From positions 1,204,439 to 1,268,438 of the forward strand of contig NW_017962914.1 of the NCBI RefSeq assembly GCF_001661345.1: 64,000 nucleotides of DNA, in the 5' to 3' direction. Under the pieces are notes generated by a model. It made no database searches and was not told where the DNA came from. It was given only the letters and a program-made list of their open reading frames with translations. Shown here piece by piece: positions 31,701-42,995 of this stretch. Position numbers and translations under genes: made by a program. The first letter of the stretch is position 1. Each line of letters opens with the position of its first letter. The stretch is from Ascoidea rubescens DSM 1968. Lineage: Eukaryota; Ascomycota; Saccharomycetes; Ascoideales; Ascoideaceae.

Positions 31701-34686
31701 GGTGCTCACTAACTAGTTTAATTTCATTTTTTGCAATATCATTATAAATGTTGTTTAAGAATTCAACAGGCAAGTCTTTTCCATCATCAATACCTGAATT
31801 ATTTTTAATAAAATCTTGATTGTTCATTTTCACTTTAACTTGCAGATTATACATGTCCGTATTAAGCAAGATAACAGAGTAAGACAAAATATAAGGAGTA
31901 ACAGCATTTGCAAATATGTTTGGGTTATTTTCATGATATCTTTCTGCAAATTTTAACATAAATCTATCTATTTTTTGAGCCTCACCTGGTAACCTAAAAC
32001 TTTGCAAAAAAAACCTTATTGCATCAATAAATCTAAGATTTTTAAAATTCATTAAATCTACAAATTCATGCATTACTTCAATGTTAAAGTCTTCTCCTTC
32101 TCCTAAATATTCGCCAAGTACTTTTTTATCAATGCCTTTGTTATTGTTTAATAATAAAAATTTGGCAATATCAACAGCACTTTCTGATGAAATAAATCCA
32201 TCAGCAATTAATCTGGTAATACCTCTTGACGGCTTGTAATTAAATGACCTGATACCCTCATATAACGCAGTTTTCCTTTGTTTGAGATATCCAAATGAAT
32301 TGGGGTCATCATTTTCTTTTGCCAATGCATCAGTTGAATCTGAAAAACTCAAGTTGCTTTGGTTTAAATTCTCAGGAAATCCAAATGAGGATTCAAGGGG
32401 AGTTAAAGGAGGGTTTTTTGATGTTGTATTGTAGCTTAATGATGAGCCATTTGTATTTGAACGTTTTCTATTATTGTTCGTGACGCTTGATATACTTGAA
32501 TTTCTAGCCTTTGGGGGAATGGTGGCCTTTGATGCCCATGTAGCTAATGATCTCAACATTCCAACAATGCAATTTAAGGCCGAAGTATCATAATGAAATG
32601 CATCACTGTTTGAATTTGCGTTTCTTTGTCTAGCTAAAGACTCTCTGTAATGGACATTTTCTGTTTTAACAAGATAGTTTGTAATTCTTTCAACAATGTT
32701 GGGGTAGCTAGCATCACAGTCATAATTAATATAAAATTCAATTAAACATCTTGGGTCATTGCCAATCCGGTAAATAAATCTTAAAAATTCATCTTTTTGA
32801 AATTTAGTTGATGAGGAAATTAAAACCAAGTTGAAATAAACTTCACTGATTATCAAGGAAATCTCCTGTTTAAAGACGGCTCTTAAATTTATCACCATGA
32901 TAAAAAAAATATTCAAAGTAATCTCAAAGACTTTATTGATACGGTAAACTGAGTTTTTAAAAATGGTTAATAGGAGGTAATTTCTTACTGCATCTATTAA
33001 TTTTGTTTTTTCGTTTGTAGAATTTGATAGTAAATAAATTTTATTTGATAAAAATATGTCAATGTGGTTGTTTAAAATTGAGTGAATTATCTTCAAGCCC
33101 AATAGTTTTGATCTAACAGGTTGAGACCTTGGATCAAGAGTTGAAGAATCTAATTGCTTTGAAGAAATCTTTGACATGGTTCTAAAGATTAAAAATGCAT
33201 CTTTGATGATTAGGTCATCTTCATTGTTATTTGTTAAGTTTGAGGTAGATTCGTCGAATTTTTTGTCATCGATTTCATTTAAGTTTTCAAGGTTAGCCAA
33301 AGTAACTTTTGGTTGAGATTCAAGATTAGCAGAAGAGAAAGAGCTTAAATTTGAGTTTGAGTGAGAGTTTGAAGTTGTTATAGGAACTGATGAAGCAGTT
33401 AATGAGTAGTTTTCATTTATTTTGTCGACTTTATCATAAATAAAATCAATAATTTGATTTAAACTCGCTTCACAAATTTGTTGGTTCATAGGAACAATAC
33501 TTACAACGTAGATATTATAAATCAATCGTATTGAATTCAATAATTTGACTCCATGAATTGGTTTTTTTGAGTTTAATATTATGGACATGATTGTTTGAAC
33601 AATGCTTAGCTCTAGTTTATCGTTGATATCTTCATTGTTAAAGAGATCATTAATGGCATCAATTGAGTTTGATATGAATGAATCAGACGAATTTGAATAT
33701 AATATCGTTGAATAATTCAAAGCATCAAAAACAAATATTTTTGAAATCAAATCAATTAATATGAGTTTTAGCTCCATGTTCTGTTTAGAAGATCTCAACA
33801 AAGATATTATATTAGTGAGAGGAATTTGGTTATTTGTAACATTTGATTGAAATAAAGACAAAATTTCTTTTTGTTCTTTACTCAACCTAAAACTTTTTGA
33901 TGATAGTTTTTTTTCGACGACTTTAAGAAAACTTAAAGTTGAGGTTGAAGAAGTGGGAATTGAATCTAAATATTTAGGTCCTGCTTCTGGTGGTGCCTCA
34001 GCTTTGGGTTCTGCTTCTACTTTAGGCTGTTGTTCTGGTTCTGGTTCGTTTTCCGTTTCTTTTTCTGTTTCGTTTTTTGTTTCGTTTTCTGATTGAGGGG
34101 TCGCTCCATCCTGTGAGTTCAGCTCTGGTTGAGCTTCTAAACCACTATTTGATTCAGATTGAAGTATAGAATTAGAATTAGAGTTGTTTGGTGATTCTGA
34201 TTGAATGTCCAGTGATTCCGGCTGCTCAATTTTGAAGTCTGATTCTGAATTAAGCTGATCTTGGTCGTTTTTTGAATCCAATGAAGGTATTTTCTCAATT
34301 GGTAAATTTGAATCAGGCCCAAAAGTAATAATTGGAGTTATTGAGGTTGATTGAAGAATTCCATTAGTTGAATCAGATTCTTTGTGAGATTGTTCTGTAT
34401 TGAGTTCTTGACTTTGCCCGTTTTGATTAGTATTGGCTGAGGAAACTGTTGAAGATAAGCCAATTTGCTGGGGAGATTCAACAGCACTTGCTGCTGGATT
34501 TTTATTTGTTTTTGTTTCAAAATCCTCTTGATAATCTTCGTTCAGATTCCCATTTTGAAGAATTTCTTTAGTTGTTTCTTTGACAGTTTTTGTGTTTTCG
34601 CTGGATTTGAGATCAGACTTGGAATGGTCATCTGGTATCTTGGGGACACCAGAAATATTCACCTGAACTACAGAGTCTCCATCCAT
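28732..34686 (-). CDS. SEC7: Arf guanine-nucleotide exchange factor Sec7
   Basis: The large Golgi Arf-GEF that loads GTP on Arf1 at the trans-Golgi and drives vesicle formation. The 1984-residue frame has an acidic, disordered N-terminus of about 240 residues rich in Glu/Gln/Ser. The DCB and HUS helical regions follow. The Sec7 catalytic domain lies at about 795-990 (KTALYEGIRSFNYKPSRGI to YNDIAKNEIKL). The catalytic glutamate finger is in FRLPGEAQKIDR near 902, and SVILLNTDMYN is present. The C-terminal HDS helical repeats run to the end. Its size is close to the 2009 residues of S. cerevisiae Sec7. No intron or break is apparent. Confidence 0.95.
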   Translation of the reverse strand: MDGDSVVQVNISGVPKIPDDHSKSDLKSSENTKTVKETTKEILQNGNLNEDYQEDFETKTNKNPAASAVESPQQIGLSSTVSSANTNQNGQSQELNTEQSHKESDSTNGILQSTSITPIITFGPDSNLPIEKIPSLDSKNDQDQLNSESDFKIEQPESLDIQSESPNNSNSNSILQSESNSGLEAQPELNSQDGATPQSENETKNETEKETENEPEPEQQPKVEAEPKAEAPPEAGPKYLDSIPTSSTSTLSFLKVVEKKLSSKSFRLSKEQKEILSLFQSNVTNNQIPLTNIISLLRSSKQNMELKLILIDLISKIFVFDALNYSTILYSNSSDSFISNSIDAINDLFNNEDINDKLELSIVQTIMSIILNSKKPIHGVKLLNSIRLIYNIYVVSIVPMNQQICEASLNQIIDFIYDKVDKINENYSLTASSVPITTSNSHSNSNLSSFSSANLESQPKVTLANLENLNEIDDKKFDESTSNLTNNNEDDLIIKDAFLIFRTMSKISSKQLDSSTLDPRSQPVRSKLLGLKIIHSILNNHIDIFLSNKIYLLSNSTNEKTKLIDAVRNYLLLTIFKNSVYRINKVFEITLNIFFIMVINLRAVFKQEISLIISEVYFNLVLISSSTKFQKDEFLRFIYRIGNDPRCLIEFYINYDCDASYPNIVERITNYLVKTENVHYRESLARQRNANSNSDAFHYDTSALNCIVGMLRSLATWASKATIPPKARNSSISSVTNNNRKRSNTNGSSLSYNTTSKNPPLTPLESSFGFPENLNQSNLSFSDSTDALAKENDDPNSFGYLKQRKTALYEGIRSFNYKPSRGITRLIADGFISSESAVDIAKFLLLNNNKGIDKKVLGEYLGEGEDFNIEVMHEFVDLMNFKNLRFIDAIRFFLQSFRLPGEAQKIDRFMLKFAERYHENNPNIFANAVTPYILSYSVILLNTDMYNLQVKVKMNNQDFIKNNSGIDDGKDLPVEFLNNIYNDIAKNEIKLVSEHQEALFKNNDRSLPQINTFSSLFGNKEAAENESYNLITKEISTKTEKLFKNLDKQNRINRGIEKPENENNYSLIVSFGNNTTSNNKFFSASHIEHVKSIFETLWMSFLGALTPPFKEYDDDDISQICLEGIKLSIKISCIFDIDYARASFVNALIQFTNLQNLEEIKEKNIKAIKILLDICISDGNNLKSTWKEIIFCISQLERLQLIAQGIEPNNIPDVSNVRFASRSSIESTRSTATAFSNGKLFSFLNSKKDPSELAQLHHQNQKLNPDMVNLVRSSEITVGIDRVFSNSAILTSGIFDFVSALSEVANEEIESSGSSGNPRIFALQKMVDVCYYSMDRIRLEWSQLWAIMEKTFNTIGSSPNQHVVIFALDSLKQLSMRFLDIEELAHFKFQKEFLKSFGVIIRENEDIEIQQLILDIIQNMIDSKAKKIKSGWFSIFNVLKITSNNVNEDIIWKSYKLLNKISKNYLVGVYYQESFEGFVDCLVTLAENERFQKISLHAIEDMKLLIRKISSLTENGSALLGEENEYEINSEVPQTLKKDDSFKSIQKKLWFPILFGLHDVIMKSEDLEVRSRALNYLFDSLVSYGSAFSIEFWDDVCKKLLFPIFGVLSKHWELSHSGSHDDLSVWLSTTLIQALRNMIALFTHFDNLLHLLDEYLLLLESCILQENDTISRIGRSCLQQLILQNMSKFDGEHWDKILICFKHLFKLTTAIELFKADPLKQSAEQGVSSGSSIKSNEIGVSRENGKTANDTEQQDNEEDALDVSSSKANNKNGKTVDDVVRKKAKEKSTIVVKCVLQLLVIETVSELFEDETFYDLIPTDNLLQLSQCLKESYRFSRKFNDDYNLRVRLWNSGVIERLPNLLRQESSSSAVFVNIMFRLIIDKEKATKNQKDLMLKELIPLCVAIVQKYIELDDVSQQRNINTWRPVVVEILQGYYELDDDDFITNCPVVYELVLNILDKALPTEMRSVIKSFLTRVGEVYLKI

Positions 34687-35338
34687 TATTCAGCAATTGA
34701 AAGAAGCGCTCCGTAATACTGTTTGTGTGTTGAAGATTCTCTTCCACAATGGTGAGGTATGTTACTATCCTATGAGATTAACAGATCAGCTATCCAGATG
34801 GGCCTATGGTGGTATACCAGTGAAATTTCTATTTATTGAATCCACTGTTCCCCTTTACCTGTCCTGAAAAGCCATGCGTCGGACTGCACGTGGTTTCCGG
34901 TCAGCTGGGCTTTATCGGTCTTTTGTCCTGGGGTCTGTGTATACGGGGTCTGCAAATCCAACCCCCTAACATCCAGCATATGTGATCAGAGCCGGTAATC
35001 TGGTTTTAAGCTTGCAGCCTTCAACATATACCGGCACCACACCGCTGGGGCCGAAGAGTCAGCAAAGAGACAAAAATGGTGTCCTTGAGTCTTGGGACTC
35101 GAGAGTTGTCGTAAAATGGAGCAGTCTCTTGTTTTATCTTATCTAGGGAATTTGGCTTGTCTAAGTTTTCTGTAATTTGCATTAGTTTTTGCAATTTGCA
35201 TTATTTTTTGCACTGTGCTGTGCTGGGATGGTTTTCTTTATAAAAGGGCTTTCTTCCTTTTGAAAAAAACTGAAAAAGCATGCTCTGGGACCTTTTGATC
35301 AAAGTCAAAGCCAAAACCAATTGGGTCAGTGGTTTAAC
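34687..35338. promoter_or_regulatory. Divergent promoter, SEC7 and acetyltransferase gene
   Basis: About 650 bp between two start codons. The middle (34860-35060) is GC-richer than the flanks. A TATAAAAG box at 35239-35246 lies about 93 bp before the right-hand ATG, well placed for that gene. No RNA gene is recognised. Confidence 0.5.
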
Positions 35339-36841
35339 ATGGAGGACATAGCCAGAAGGTTTACAAGATCAGCAGGATATGCTGAACAATTTTGGATCGC
35401 ATTCAATAATATTAAAGCCCACAAGCATTTGCTAATTAATACCACCTTCAATAAACCATTACCAAAAGAACTTATCATAACAGCAACCAGAAACATTTTA
35501 CTAAAACACAGTTATCTAGCTTTGAGAATTGTGAAGGACAAAGATTTTGACAAAAGAACTAAATTAGAATACATTTTAACGCCTTGCTCAAAAATTAGAA
35601 TATCCGATGTCTTAAATTTCGAGTATGATGCCAACTATAAAACTGAGATTGACGAGCAGTATTTACTCAAACTAGACAGAAACTATGATTTTTTTCAACT
35701 TTATAAAAAAAATAAACCATTTTGGAAAATTGAGGTTTTAAATGACATCCACGTCAGTTTCATCTGTGACCATATGTTAGATGGCATGAGTGCTGTTAGA
35801 TTTCAAATTGATTTAGTTAATGAGGTTAACAAAATAAAAGATACCTACACTATTGGCGATTTGCTAGAAAATAATTCCTTGTTTGACTTTCAAAAGGATT
35901 ACTCATTGCTAGCTGCAATACCAAAACCAATTGATGAAATCCTTGATGTTATTCCCTCAAAATCGTTCAGAGAAAAGTTTCTAATTAACAAACTAAAACC
36001 CTTGAAAAAATACGATTCTGTCGATGATAAAGAAGGCAAAATAAATTGTTTTAATTTCAACAAAATATTCAATACAACTGACTATCCAACAGTTTTCAAA
36101 ATCATAAAATTTAATCATCAAGAAAATTTAAAAATTTTGTCCTTGTGTAAAACACACAATGTTAAAATGAACTCATTTATCCATGCTGCATTCATATCTG
36201 CAATTTCCAATTATGCATTGGATATAAACGAAGCACCATCAACAGGAGAATTTGCCTTTCCAATAAACCTAAGAGCATTTATGGATGAATATAAAACAGA
36301 CAATGACATTTTATACGGATGCTTTGTCTCCTTGGGTTTTTATGGAATCGAAAGACAAGTTTTGTATAACAACATGAACCCTTTTAGTTGGAACTTGGTT
36401 AAAGTGATCAACAAAAAGAGATCTGAAAACATTAAAAACTATATGGAATCCGTTTATGAAGGCATGGGCATGAGAAAATATTTGGATTCAGAGACTGATG
36501 CTCTTGAAAGGGCAATCAATAGCAGGTTGGGTCAACTTAAAACAGATTCACTAAGAATATCTAATTTGGGATTCAATGTTGTAAACAATAAAAATTTTGG
36601 CGAGAATAATTACAAAATAACCAATATGTTGTTGAGCCAAAATATGGGAACATTATCAACCTCTCTAGTTCTTAATATCGTCTCCACAGAAAACGGTATG
36701 AATATACTCTTGGGCACAATTGGTGGGTTATTTGATAAAAATGTTAGCAAAAACCAGGTCAAATTGGACCAGGTTTATGAAAGATTTAGATATATTTTAT
36801 TAAATGGAACTGATCTCTCCAATAAAAATACCGGATTTTAG
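35339..36841 (+). CDS. Alcohol O-acetyltransferase / Sli1-family acyltransferase
   Basis: A 500-residue protein of the yeast AATase family (Atf1, Atf2, Sli1 relatives), which transfer acetyl groups from acetyl-CoA to alcohols, sterols or sphingoid-like amines. The active-site signature HMLDG (HxxxDG) sits in FICDHMLDGMSAVRFQ near residue 145. The N-terminal block RFTRSAGYAEQFWIAFNN resembles the family start. A second conserved region is FPINLRAFMDEY with YGCFVSLGFYG. The start is the ATG at 35339; an in-frame TTG 18 bp upstream is not used. It has a clear TATA box. The substrate cannot be told from sequence, so no Atf or Sli1 symbol is given. Confidence 0.8.
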   Translation: MEDIARRFTRSAGYAEQFWIAFNNIKAHKHLLINTTFNKPLPKELIITATRNILLKHSYLALRIVKDKDFDKRTKLEYILTPCSKIRISDVLNFEYDANYKTEIDEQYLLKLDRNYDFFQLYKKNKPFWKIEVLNDIHVSFICDHMLDGMSAVRFQIDLVNEVNKIKDTYTIGDLLENNSLFDFQKDYSLLAAIPKPIDEILDVIPSKSFREKFLINKLKPLKKYDSVDDKEGKINCFNFNKIFNTTDYPTVFKIIKFNHQENLKILSLCKTHNVKMNSFIHAAFISAISNYALDINEAPSTGEFAFPINLRAFMDEYKTDNDILYGCFVSLGFYGIERQVLYNNMNPFSWNLVKVINKKRSENIKNYMESVYEGMGMRKYLDSETDALERAINSRLGQLKTDSLRISNLGFNVVNNKNFGENNYKITNMLLSQNMGTLSTSLVLNIVSTENGMNILLGTIGGLFDKNVSKNQVKLDQVYERFRYILLNGTDLSNKNTGF

Positions 36842-36950
36842 TGAGTGATGAGTGATTGGGTGTGGTTCGAACCGTTGATTGAAGTTGGTTTTGTAGAGAA
36901 TTTCTTTCGGAAAATGATTGATTTTTTTTTTGTATCGATTTACCAGCATG

Positions 36951-36956
36951 TGACTC
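36951..36956 (+). promoter_or_regulatory. TGACTC element upstream of ADE2
   Basis: TGACTC, the shared core of Bas1 and Gcn4 sites, lies 122 bp before the ADE2 ATG, with a TTTATA tract at about 36974. In S. cerevisiae, Bas1/Pho2 and Gcn4 activate ADE genes through this core. The link here is inferred from position and consensus. Confidence 0.5.
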
Positions 36957-37077
36957 AAGTATTTTTTTACCCTTTATAGAACTTTTATTTGTCCAATGCT
37001 CATCAACTTTTTTATTTTTTCTTTCCTTTGAAAAGCAGGCCAGTTTGTAGAAGATAGTTGATTGATACTGTTGAATT

Positions 37078-38778
37078 ATGGATGACAAAGTATTAGGTAT
37101 TCTTGGTGGGGGCCAGCTTGGTCGTATGGTCCTTGAGGTTGCTAATCGCTTGAACATAAAAACATATATTTTAGATAGTGGTATTAATACATCGGCAAAA
37201 CAAATATCTAATTCTACTGAACATATTGATGGTTCGTTCAAGGATGCTGAGTCTATCAAAAAGCTTTGTGAAAAATCCGATGTGATCACCATTGAAATTG
37301 AACACATTAATGCTGATATATTAATTGATATTCAAAAATCAAAACCCAGCTTGAAAATCTTCCCATCACCAAAGATTATCAAGTTGATCCAAGATAAATA
37401 TATTCAAAAAATTCATTTTATTCATAATGATATCAATGTTGCCGAATCTGCCTCTGTCGAAAAAAGCGAGGAGTCATTGATAAAAATCGGCGGGAAGTTT
37501 GGATATCCCTTCATGTTAAAATCTAGAACCTTGGCTTATGACGGTAGAGGAAATTTTGTTGTTAATTCCAAAGAAGACGTTCCAAAGGGCTTGGAGTTTT
37601 TAAAAAACAACAATTTATTATATGCCGAAAAATGGTGTCCATTTATCAAGGAGCTTGCAGTTATGGTTGTTTTAACCCAGGATGGAAGTGTTCATACATA
37701 CCCAACAGTTGAAACTATTCACAAAAACAATATATGCCATATTGTTTATGCACCTGCCGAAGTATCTTCTAAGATTCAAGTTGCAGCCCAGGAATTGGCC
37801 AAGAAGGCTGTCGGTTCTCTTAAAGAAGCTGGTGCTGGTATTTTTGGTGTAGAAATGTTTCTTTTAGAGGACGGAGAGCTTCTTATCAATGAAATAGCTC
37901 CAAGGCCTCACAATTCAGGCCATTATACTATTGATGCGTGTGTTTGTTCTCAATTCGAAGCACATATCAGAGCAGTTATGGGGTTGCCAATTCCAGAAGG
38001 CGCTACTTCATTTTCAACAAACACCACTAATGCTATCATGTTAAATGTTATTGGGTTTAAAGAGCCAAATGGAGAGTTGAAGGCTTGTCATAGAGCATTT
38101 GAAACGGCAGGTGCATCTGTTTATCTCTATGGTAAATCAAGCAGACATGAGAGAAAAGTTGGGCATATCAATATTGTGGGTAGTTCAATGGAAGAAAACA
38201 AGAAGAAGTTGGATTATATAATGAGTGGTGTTTCATCAAAGGTTCCAAGTTCAATTGCTGGAACATCAAAAACGCCCTTAATTGGTGTTGTTATGGGATC
38301 AGATTCAGATTTACCTGTGATGGCAGTTGGAGCCAATATTCTCAAAAAATTTAACATTCCATTTGAGCTTTCAATAGTTTCTGCGCACCGAACACCATTG
38401 CGTATGGTGGAATATGCTAAAGGTGCTGGAGATAGAGGGTTGAAGGTTATTATTGCAGGAGCTGGTGGTGCAGCCCATCTTCCAGGTATGGTTGCAGCTA
38501 TGACTACATTGCCAGTTATAGGTGTTCCTGTTAAAGGGTCGAGTCTCGATGGAGTTGACTCATTATATTCAATTGTTCAAATGCCCCGAGGTATTCCAGT
38601 TGCAACGGTTGCAATTAACAACTCGACCAATGCTGCGTTATTGGCTATTAGGATTTTGTCTTCATTTATTCCTGAGTATAGAGAGCAAATGGAAAGATAT
38701 ATGGCAGAGATGGAAAAGGAAGTGAATGGGAAAATTGAAAGAATTGAAAGCATTGGATATGAGGCGTATCTTAAATAG
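37078..38778 (+). CDS. ADE2: Phosphoribosylaminoimidazole carboxylase
   Basis: The purine-synthesis enzyme that carboxylates aminoimidazole ribonucleotide. It is the fused fungal form of bacterial PurK and PurE. The 566-residue protein starts with the PurK nucleotide fold [19 protein letters not shown] and the ATP-grasp region ([31 protein letters not shown]). From about residue 401 the PurE domain begins with [14 protein letters not shown], followed by [13 protein letters not shown] and [15 protein letters not shown]. Length and order match the family (571 residues in S. cerevisiae). Reading every codon I found no CTG. Confidence 0.97.
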   Translation: MDDKVLGILGGGQLGRMVLEVANRLNIKTYILDSGINTSAKQISNSTEHIDGSFKDAESIKKLCEKSDVITIEIEHINADILIDIQKSKPSLKIFPSPKIIKLIQDKYIQKIHFIHNDINVAESASVEKSEESLIKIGGKFGYPFMLKSRTLAYDGRGNFVVNSKEDVPKGLEFLKNNNLLYAEKWCPFIKELAVMVVLTQDGSVHTYPTVETIHKNNICHIVYAPAEVSSKIQVAAQELAKKAVGSLKEAGAGIFGVEMFLLEDGELLINEIAPRPHNSGHYTIDACVCSQFEAHIRAVMGLPIPEGATSFSTNTTNAIMLNVIGFKEPNGELKACHRAFETAGASVYLYGKSSRHERKVGHINIVGSSMEENKKKLDYIMSGVSSKVPSSIAGTSKTPLIGVVMGSDSDLPVMAVGANILKKFNIPFELSIVSAHRTPLRMVEYAKGAGDRGLKVIIAGAGGAAHLPGMVAAMTTLPVIGVPVKGSSLDGVDSLYSIVQMPRGIPVATVAINNSTNAALLAIRILSSFIPEYREQMERYMAEMEKEVNGKIERIESIGYEAYLK

Positions 38779-39453
38779 AGATGGTATTTTAAATAGAGAT
38801 AATGGTAGGAGGTACCTGATTTTAGTTGTATCTATTGTGAAAGGACGATGTTATGATTGGTATTGATTGAGCTTGGTTGAGTTTCAGTTTCAGTTTCAGT
38901 TTAAGGAAACACCTTATTGAATTTCCTAAATAAATATTTAGATAGTGATAGTGATCATGATTTCATCTACAGTACAAAAATTGTAGGTTGAATAGCTAAG
39001 GAACATTCAGAAGATAAAAAGAAAACAATTGAAGAAAAATTAAACAAAGGAATCAGTAAATAAAAAGAATTTAAAAGATGGAAAAAGTTGAAAAAATTTA
39101 GAAAAATTCAAACAGAATTATTTAATCTATAATTGTTTTGACTAATTAACAATTGTGTTGTTTTTAGTGATTCTTTGTATATTTGATAAAATTCGATAAA
39201 ATTTGAAAATATTTGAAAATATTGAAAGCACTTAAGAACTGAGAATTGAGAATTGAATGAGAAGGGATATTAAATTTGAATGGAACATGTGATCTGAGCA
39301 ATAATTTACCAAAACACAGGTAAATTGATAAGGATATTTTGGTGTATTAATGTTTGATGTAATTGTATAATTTTATAAATATAAGAGATATTAAAGTACA
39401 GTATATTTTTTGAAGTCAGTCAGGAAAAGTGTGATTGAAATACAAATAGGACA
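38779..39453. other. Intergenic region ADE2-PNC1
   Basis: 675 bp between two plus-strand genes. It has a TTTCAG direct repeat near 38882-38902 and A-rich low-complexity sequence. No gene is seen. It should contain the ADE2 terminator and PNC1 promoter. Confidence 0.4.
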
Positions 39454-40173
39454 ATGACAATTAGTAGAGCATTGGTAATAATTGACCTACAAGAGGATTT
39501 CCTACCTCCTAATGGTAGTTTAGCTGTTAAAGATGGACGAGAAATTATCGGGGATGTAAATGAGTTGATCAACTTGGACAAGTACAAGTGGAAGTTGGTA
39601 ATTGCCAGTAAGGACTGGCATCCCAAAGACCACTGTTCGTTTGCTAGCAATAACAATGTAAAAGAGTTCAGTTTAGTTGAATTCAGCCAGCCAGGAACAA
39701 AAGGCGCAATTAAGGCAAAACAAGTTGTTTGGCCAGACCACTGCATTCAAAATGAAAAGGGAAGCGAGTTTGGCTATGAGTTTAGAGAAAAGTTTGAGAG
39801 ATTAAAAGAGAAATATGGGAATGGAAGAGTTAAAGTGGTCGAGAAGGGATATTTAAAAGATCGAGAATATTACTCATGTTTCAACGATGTCTGGAATTCG
39901 CACCATACGGAGATGGAGGCGATTTTGGATGAGAACGAGATTACGGATGTATATTTCGTCGGTATTGCCTACGACTATTGCGTGTTACACTCTTCCATCA
40001 GCTGCGCCAGGCTCAAGAAGTTCCACACATATGTGTTGAAGGACGTCTGCAAGAGTGTTGCTCCCGAAAACGACAAGGCGACGGACGAAAAATATCTAGC
40101 TCACGGAGTGAAGATTATAGGCATGAGGAGCGAGGAAGTGGCCAGAATCCGAGACCAACTGGGCACCAGATAG
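39454..40173 (+). CDS. PNC1: Nicotinamidase
   Basis: Hydrolyses nicotinamide to nicotinic acid in the NAD salvage pathway, which also relieves inhibition of Sir2-type deacetylases. The 239-residue protein has the catalytic aspartate in LVIIDLQEDFLPP, the metal-binding stretch SKDWHPKDHCSF, WPDHCIQ, the catalytic lysine in VVEKGYLKDREYYS and the nucleophilic cysteine in GIAYDYCVLHS. All three catalytic residues (Asp, Lys, Cys) are present. The size is typical (216 in S. cerevisiae). One CTG codon occurs near the non-conserved C-terminus. Confidence 0.95.
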   Translation: MTISRALVIIDLQEDFLPPNGSLAVKDGREIIGDVNELINLDKYKWKLVIASKDWHPKDHCSFASNNNVKEFSLVEFSQPGTKGAIKAKQVVWPDHCIQNEKGSEFGYEFREKFERLKEKYGNGRVKVVEKGYLKDREYYSCFNDVWNSHHTEMEAILDENEITDVYFVGIAYDYCVLHSSISCARLKKFHTYVLKDVCKSVAPENDKATDEKYLAHGVKIIGMRSEEVARIRDQLGTR

Positions 40174-41267
40174 GGTTGAACATTCTGGAGACAAGCTTTA
40201 TTATATAGCACGATAAATGTTGACGTCGCTGATATAATTCTGTAAAGGGATATGAAATGAGTAAACATACAAGCAATTTTTGCTGGTGCAATTGCTTGTT
40301 TTTGCTGTCTGTTTCCGCCCAAGCTTTTCCATGATAAATCGACGTGGCTTTCGCGGAGAATACGTCCTGCACTCGCGGGGAGAAATGCTGTGTGTACGCT
40401 GGCTCAAAGAAGTGGATTCCCACTAGAACAGGGCTAGTAAAAAAAAAGCTTGTTCAGGCAGAACAATAACGCGGGCAAGAGCGGCGCTAGAAGCGGCCCT
40501 GGCTCAGCAGCCAATCAGAGAGCTGACGGGAGCGGTGGGACCGCTGGAAGCACGGAAATTGGTTGGTCATTTGCTGCGTGTGGTGTGTGCAGCCCTCCCT
40601 TGGGTGTGTCTGTTCTTTTGCTGTTTTCAAAAAACAAGAGAAAAAAAGCTTCTTGTTTCTTGTTGCTGAATTCTAATAGTTCTAATAATACCCTGCTTCA
40701 CGACTCGCACAGCCAATCGTCCTGCTCCTGCTGCTGTTTCCTCTGCCCCCTCTGCCCCCTCCGCCGCCTCTGGTCTCTGAAACGCGTGTCCCGGCCCAGA
40801 CCCCTGTTCTGTCTCCTCTGCCTCTTCTGCTGCGTTCGCTGCCTTTGCTGCCTCTGCTGCCACCTCCGGTTCAATTCTCCCTGTGCTCCCAATCAAAAAA
40901 GACACCACCTCGCCAACAAGCATTTCTGCGTATTCAAATTCCTTAATAACAATACTACAGAAAGCACAACTCAAGCCAAACACAAAGTTTCTATTCCTTA
41001 TTTATTGCTCAAGCCCTCTCAAAACTCTTGTTTTGCTTCTTGTTTCGTTCTTATTTTTCTTGGTTCTTACCTTGCTCCTAATTCCTCATCTCTTTTTCGT
41101 CGCCCTTTTCCCACCCAGCAATACAAGATAATCCTCCTGCGGTTTCATCTGCTCTCACCTCTGTTCCCATCTTCTCTCAGACACACTCCCTTCACTTGCT
41201 CTGGGTTTCTCTTTTTCTCCTTTTCCACTACCTACCATTATCTATCCAGTCCACAAAGTAGCCGCCG
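40174..41267. promoter_or_regulatory. RIM8 upstream region with GC- and CT-rich segment
   Basis: About 1.1 kb. The part 40470-40900 is unusually GC-rich for this window and has a strand asymmetry (C/T on the plus strand, with CTGCC-type direct repeats near 40730-40870). A CCAAT lies at 40511-40515. Long frames cross it (40450-41271 plus; 40627-40983 minus) but their translations are compositionally biased and unrecognised, so I do not call them genes. The CT-rich end (41120-41240) looks like a leader of RIM8. Confidence 0.4.
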
Positions 41268-42950
41268 ATGAGGCGAGCAGTAAACAAACTACTACCTTCA
41301 AGAACTAAAGTTCTTTCATCCACCATTTCTAATATTTCAAAAAACCTAAGACTTGATAATCTAAATGCTATAGAAGAGTTTTATCTATCCTTAAGCGACC
41401 CCACAAAGATCTGCTTCAAACCTGGTGACTTGATCAAAGGCGACCTCATCCTATCCTTGAAGAAAAAAATTATCAACATCACTATTGAACTATCCATCAA
41501 TGGCTCTGTCAAAATAAAATCTTATGGCTCAACTACTCCTGTCTCTTCCTCAACAAGAAAGGTCTCCCTCTTTTCCAACAAATCAATCTTATATGGTGCC
41601 AACAACATTCACAACAACAATAACACAAATAATGACACACCTGCCAATATAAGCATAAACAATCTACCTTCTCTAAGTAAAGGTAAACACAAATTTCCCT
41701 TTGAAATTAAACTACCCAAAAATCACATCTTCACCTCCATTCGTTTTGAAAAAGGCTCAATCTCCTATTCATTAAAGGCTAAAATCATCCACAACTCCAT
41801 AAACTCTCCCTCTATATCTCCCTCATCGTCCCATTCTCTATCTTCAACCCACATCCATCACAACCATGACCACAATCACCCAAAACGATTTTCAAAACTA
41901 TACAAACTCAACAACAAGTCCTCATCTTCAAATGTTACACATAACAACAACTACTGCAATAACAATAGCAATAGCAACTCTGATGACGACTCTGACGACT
42001 CAGTATCTTCCCACTCAAATCTAATAGCTGTTTGTGAAAGAAATATATCCATTCTATGTCCCATCAATATATCAAACTTATCAAAACCAAAACCAAGAGT
42101 CCTAACCGTAAAACCAAAACCAAAATACATCAAAAAGGGCTTATCCTCCTCAACAACCCTCAACTCTGGAAATTCCTCTTCAAACAAATCAACTGACGAT
42201 GATTCCTCTCTCACTCTAACTAGTAATCCAAACTCCATATCAAACTCAATGACAAACTCAAACTCAAACTCAAATCCAAATTCAATATCAAATTCTACAT
42301 CCCTAAAAAACTCTCTCAAAAATTCAATCAAATTACTTGTCATTGTTCCAACCCTAGGCTACTTGAAAGGTGACCTAATCCCAATAACTGTTTACCTACA
42401 GCACATCAAAAATTTACAATCAATCAATGGCATAATAATAACCCTAATACGCATTTGCAGAGTTGATAACAGTCCCAATGGCGCTGTTCAGTCCTTCAGA
42501 AAAGACCTAGCTCAAACCATCAAACCTCTCATAGTTGATCCCAAAACTCTAAACGCTGAAGTTAGCACAATGCTAAGAATCCCCTATGATATATTCCCAA
42601 CCATCGTTGGCTCCCCATTAATCTCCTTCCAGTATTACATCGAAGTCTTGGTCAATCTATCAAATCAAAAAAATACCGTTTCTCTATTATTAGGCAATGG
42701 TGCTGTCTCTGATGGTTCATCTAGTTATGACTCAAACGCTTTAAACTCTGCTATAATCAAAAGCTCTTCTCCAATAGTGGCAAACGACATCAATAACGAT
42801 CATTATCTACAACTACTAAAAGATGGCGATTCATTGTTTAAATCTAACAATGATCTAATTTTCAACGTTGATAAATTAAGAAGGATGAAAGATGTTTTAA
42901 CCTTAACAACTGAAATTATTATTGGAACTGAAAGAAACAATGATCTAATA

Positions 42951-42995
<45 letters not shown>

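Noticed and set aside
36863-36872. GGTTCGAACC as a tRNA B box
   Set aside because: It is a short palindrome. The flanks form neither a T-stem nor a cloverleaf.
40627-40983. 118-codon minus-strand frame
   Set aside because: The Ala/Glu/Gly-rich middle reflects a GC-rich tandem repeat, with no recognisable domain. It may be chance in GC-rich DNA.
40450-41271. 273-codon plus-strand frame upstream of RIM8
   Set aside because: It starts at TTG, is Cys/Leu/Ser-biased because of CT-rich DNA and ends at the RIM8 start. It looks like leader or promoter sequence.
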